Shown: in pieces, positions 7,603 through 9,660 of the stretch | Numbering within the stretch: the first letter of the stretch is position 1 | Layout of the letters: the number at the start of each line of letters is the position of its first letter | Origin: Candidatus Fermentibacterales bacterium | Lineage (GTDB): Bacteria; Fermentibacterota; Fermentibacteria; Fermentibacterales; JAFGKQ01 | Assembly (NCBI GenBank): GCA_016928495.1 | Contig: JAFGKQ010000291.1 | Location: 1-9,660, forward strand | DNA length: 9,660 bases | Direction of reading: 5' to 3' | Notes under the pieces: model-generated | What the model was told of the DNA's origin: nothing | Seen by the model: the letters and a program-made list of their open reading frames with translations, nothing else | The model's database searches: none | Position numbers and translations under genes: made by a program

Positions 7603-7620
7603 GTAGGGACTACACCCTAC
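7603..7620 (-). promoter_or_regulatory. Dyad overlapping the -10 and start site, possible operator
   Basis: GTAGGG and CCCTAC form a perfect 6-bp inverted repeat with a six-base spacer. It covers the presumed -10 hexamer and the expected transcription start near 7607. Since most of it would lie before +1, it is better explained as a protein-binding site than as an RNA hairpin. The function is inferred from position only. Confidence 0.3.
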
Positions 7621-7642
7621 TCCCTCCCCGGAAAACTGTCAA
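7614..7642 (-). promoter_or_regulatory. Likely sigma70-type promoter of the lipoprotein/LysM unit
   Basis: The minus strand shows a consensus -35 TTGACA (7642-7637), a 17-base spacer and TAGGGT (7619-7614) as a weak -10 that matches TATAAT at three positions, including the key A2 and T6. It lies in the only sizeable intergenic gap here (7527-7710, 184 bases) and would give a leader of about 80 bases before ATG 7526. Confidence 0.65.
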
Positions 7643-7710
7643 GATTCTAGCCCTGAGAACGGTTTTCTGCAAGACAGGACCTGGAACCGGTGAGAGGCCC
7701 GAGGACACCA

Positions 7711-8112
7711 TCATCCTCGCCGAGCCCTGCGTGATTCCCTGCGGGCCCTCGAACGGAACACTATCAGCACGGCAAGCAGGACTCCGGACCAGTCCGCCGC
7801 GAGGTCGGTTACATCACAATCCCTGCCTGGAACGTAGGCCTGATGGATCTCGTCCAGAAGGGCCCAGGCGAAACCGGCCAGGGCTACCGAAAGGACCCTG
7901 CGCCCGCGGAAGATGTCATCGTTCCAGCACAGGAGAAGCCCGAAGATCAGGAACTCGACCAGATGGAACAGCTTGTCCTGCATCGGGAACAGAGGCACTG
8001 ACGGCAGAGATGGCTGGTGGCTCAGGAAGAAGATCCCCATGGCTGCGAGGAACAGGATGCCCCTCCTCACCAGAAGCCGGGGCCTCACGCCGGAAGCCTC
8101 ATCGCCGCCCAC
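7711..8112 (-). CDS. VanZ-like small membrane protein
   Basis: The 133-residue product belongs to the VanZ-like family, whose founding member gives low-level teicoplanin resistance; most members have no known function. About four hydrophobic helices are seen (roughly residues 14-31, 48-63, 72-88 and 104-119). Family motifs are MQDKLFHLVEF (44-54), with its D-K-x-x-H core, and DEIHQAYVPGRDCD (87-100) followed by D..ADWSG. The C-terminus is a basic tail with many arginines. The start is uncertain: GTG 8112 has GGAAGG ten bases upstream, TTG 8130 follows a G-run right after the GGDEF stop, and GTG 8088 would give MRPRLLVRRG, a typical compact start. It lies about 20 bases after the upstream gene, so the two are probably co-transcribed. 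Confidence 0.88.
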   Translation of the reverse strand: MGGDEASGVRPRLLVRRGILFLAAMGIFFLSHQPSLPSVPLFPMQDKLFHLVEFLIFGLLLCWNDDIFRGRRVLSVALAGFAWALLDEIHQAYVPGRDCDVTDLAADWSGVLLAVLIVFRSRARRESRRARRG

Positions 8113-8132
8113 GGACCGCTTGCCTTCCAAAG

Positions 8133-9660
8133 CTACCCCCCCGTCTCTTCGGTACCCGGATGCGGGGAGAGCTCGGTGATGATGGTCCTCTTCCTGCCGG
8201 CGTTGCGGGCCCTGAGCAGGTTCCGCTCGGCTTCCATGGGCAGCACCGCAACCCTGCGGTCGGTGTGCGTGGTGCATCCGCCTATCGAGGCCGAGAGCAG
8301 CAGCTCCTCTCCACTGCTCACGACGAACGGCCTTTCCGAGATGCTGGAGGAGATGCGCTCCGCCAGGGCCTCCGCCTCTGCCCTGTCCACTCCGGCCAGG
8401 CAGGCGGCGAAGCAGTCCGGGCCGAATCTCGCCACGAACGCCTCGCTTCCGAGGGAATCGACAATGCGCCTGGACACGGACCTCATGACCTCGTCGCCGC
8501 CCCTGTGGCCGACCTTCCTGTTGACTGAGGAGAAGTCGTCGATATCTATCATCAGAACCGAGACCGGCCTTCCGAACCTCCTGACCTCCTTGACCTCGAC
8601 TCTCAGGTGCTCATGGAACTCCGAGTGGCCGGGAAGCCCGGTGAGGTAGTCCCTTCCAACGGAGTCTCTGCGCTTCTCCTTCACGACCAGTCTCTCCAGG
8701 TTCTGTGCCAGGAGGGAAGCGGCGCCGGCCACCGTCGGCTCGTCAGCAGAGTTGAACCCGTCGTCTTCCGCCCTTTCCAGAAGCAGCACCCCGGCGCACT
8801 CCCTCTCGGACACGATCAGGGGATAGGCCACGAGGCTCCCTGCCTTCCTGTCGGGATCGTCGGCGGAGGAGAAGGTCCTTACTGCTCTGTCCCCCAGCCG
8901 CATGCGGTTCCTTCTCAGGCTCTGGCCGTGGCGGATCACCCAGCCGGCGATGCCGTCTTCGATACCGAAAGACCTCCCGGACCTGTTCCTGCTCAGCGGC
9001 CCGAGCGACTCGTACACTTCCAGCCTGCGCCCGTCATCGGACCGGAACGCCACGGAGACCGTGGCGTCGTCGAATACGGACTGAAGAGCCTCCACTGCCA
9101 GGTGAACGGCCTGCCTGACCTCCCTGGCTGCCCCCGAGCGCTTGATGAGGCGCTCGAACCACCTGGCGGGGTCGGACGCCGGCCCGGGTCCGGGAAGGGT
9201 GTAGCGGGCAATGGACTCTATGGCGGAGGTTGCTTCCTCCCCGGCCTGGTCCAGCCAGTCCGGGAGGCCCGCATCCTTCTCTCCAGCTCTCGAGATCGAG
9301 ACCAGAGCCGCCTCGGTCCTTCCGGACCACAGCACCGGGAACACCCTCAGCTCCCGCGGCCCCTCGCTCGACTCGAGCGCAGGAATGCCGAGATCATCGC
9401 CCGCATCCGCCTCGAGACGCACTCTGTGTCCGTCTATCAGCGCCCCGGACAGCCCGGGGTGGTTCCTGTGAACCAGAGGGCCTCCTCCGGAGGCCGTCGC
9501 GGCCTTGCCTCCCCCCAGGTAGTCGGCGACCCTGAAGAAGTCCTCACCGTGCCGCATGAGCAGCACCGTGGCCTCGGCGGCCGAGAGCTGGTGCAACAGC
9601 GGCAGGAAGTTCCTGGCTATGCCCTCGAGATCGGGAACGCTCTCCTCGGTCTCCCCGGAC
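8133..9660 (-). CDS. GAF-GAF-GGDEF protein with degenerate active site; 5' end outside the window
   Basis: The frame stays open to the right edge, so the N-terminus is missing; 508 codons are visible, numbered here from the codon at 9659-9657. The TTG at 9596 is internal, not a clear start. No signal peptide or membrane helix is seen. The first part (about 25-130) looks like a divergent GAF domain. A second GAF domain spans about 181-320 (GIEDGIAGWVIRHG, then AYPLIVSERECAGVLLLE). A diguanylate-cyclase-type domain follows from about 335, with DYLTGLPGHSEF, metal aspartate D372 in MIDIDDF, and guanine-contact positions N380 and D389. The catalytic GG(D/E)EF is GPDCF (413-417), the usual FK lysine is serine, and no RxxD inhibitory site is present. 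It is therefore probably not an active cyclase and may instead bind nucleotide or a partner. VanZ-like follows closely. Confidence 0.9.
   Translation of the reverse strand, partial: SGETEESVPDLEGIARNFLPLLHQLSAAEATVLLMRHGEDFFRVADYLGGGKAATASGGGPLVHRNHPGLSGALIDGHRVRLEADAGDDLGIPALESSEGPRELRVFPVLWSGRTEAALVSISRAGEKDAGLPDWLDQAGEEATSAIESIARYTLPGPGPASDPARWFERLIKRSGAAREVRQAVHLAVEALQSVFDDATVSVAFRSDDGRRLEVYESLGPLSRNRSGRSFGIEDGIAGWVIRHGQSLRRNRMRLGDRAVRTFSSADDPDRKAGSLVAYPLIVSERECAGVLLLERAEDDGFNSADEPTVAGAASLLAQNLERLVVKEKRRDSVGRDYLTGLPGHSEFHEHLRVEVKEVRRFGRPVSVLMIDIDDFSSVNRKVGHRGGDEVMRSVSRRIVDSLGSEAFVARFGPDCFAACLAGVDRAEAEALAERISSSISERPFVVSSGEELLLSASIGGCTTHTDRRVAVLPMEAERNLLRARNAGRKRTIITELSPHPGTEETGG

Noticed and set aside
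7631-7667. GAAAAC/GTTTTC inverted repeat upstream of the lipoprotein promoter
   Set aside because: The arms are only six bases with a 25-base spacer and no T-run, so it is too weak to call a terminator for the VanZ-like gene or an operator.
8113-8277. Extended VanZ-like start from 8277
   Set aside because: The extension overlaps the GGDEF gene by about 145 bases and translates to low-complexity basic sequence, and the family motifs begin well after 8112.
8382-8520. GGDE residues in GHRGGDEV read as the GGDEF catalytic motif
   Set aside because: They belong to the upstream GHxxGD signature; the true A-site aligns about 26 residues later as GPDCF.
1-9660. Search for CRISPR arrays, insertion sequences, tRNA or rRNA genes and phage genes
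   Set aside because: No repeated spacer units, transposase motifs, tRNA-like folds or phage-type products were seen; nearly all bases are in recognised genes.

Overview
The window is a gene-dense, GC-rich bacterial chromosome segment. All ten recognised genes lie on the minus strand, so transcription runs from the right end to the left end. The content is mostly housekeeping. I see no mobile element, CRISPR array, tRNA, rRNA or other sign of an accessory island. The host is probably a diderm bacterium: it has a lipobox lipoprotein next to a secreted LysM protein. It also uses a single-chain glycyl-tRNA synthetase, prefers AGG arginine codons, and uses TTG or GTG starts. An uncultured lineage of the FCB type would fit, but the sequence does not prove that.

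Right block (about 7711-9660, read right to left): a sensor-like protein with two GAF-type regions and a C-terminal GGDEF domain whose active-site motif is degenerate (GPDCF). Its 5' end is cut by the window edge. A small VanZ-like membrane protein follows, about 20 bases after its stop.

Middle block (6507-7642): a likely sigma70-type promoter (TTGACA, 17-base spacer, TAGGGT) with an overlapping dyad drives a two-gene envelope unit. The first gene is a 90-residue coiled-coil lipoprotein and the second is a secreted coiled-coil protein with two LysM domains. A strong intrinsic terminator with a 14-bp stem closes the unit.

Left block (1-6469): a tightly packed operon of phoH-like ATPase, 7TM-HD (PgpH-type) cyclic-di-AMP phosphodiesterase, ybeY endoribonuclease, CorC/HlyC-type CBS protein, recO and glycyl-tRNA synthetase. 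Every adjacent pair overlaps (8, 23, 4, 4 and about 14 bases), which implies one transcript with translational coupling. The order combines the phoH-pgpH-ybeY...recO-glycyl synthetase cluster known from many bacteria with the phoH(ybeZ)-ybeY-corC(ybeX) order known from Proteobacteria. The era gene often found next to recO is absent. The operon links rRNA maturation and ribosome quality control (YbeY, PhoH), nucleotide second-messenger turnover, DNA repair and tRNA charging.

I did not find a clear undescribed system. The best leads are the degenerate GGDEF protein, the coiled-coil lipoprotein/LysM pair with its promoter dyad, the shortened YbeY and the hybrid gene order.
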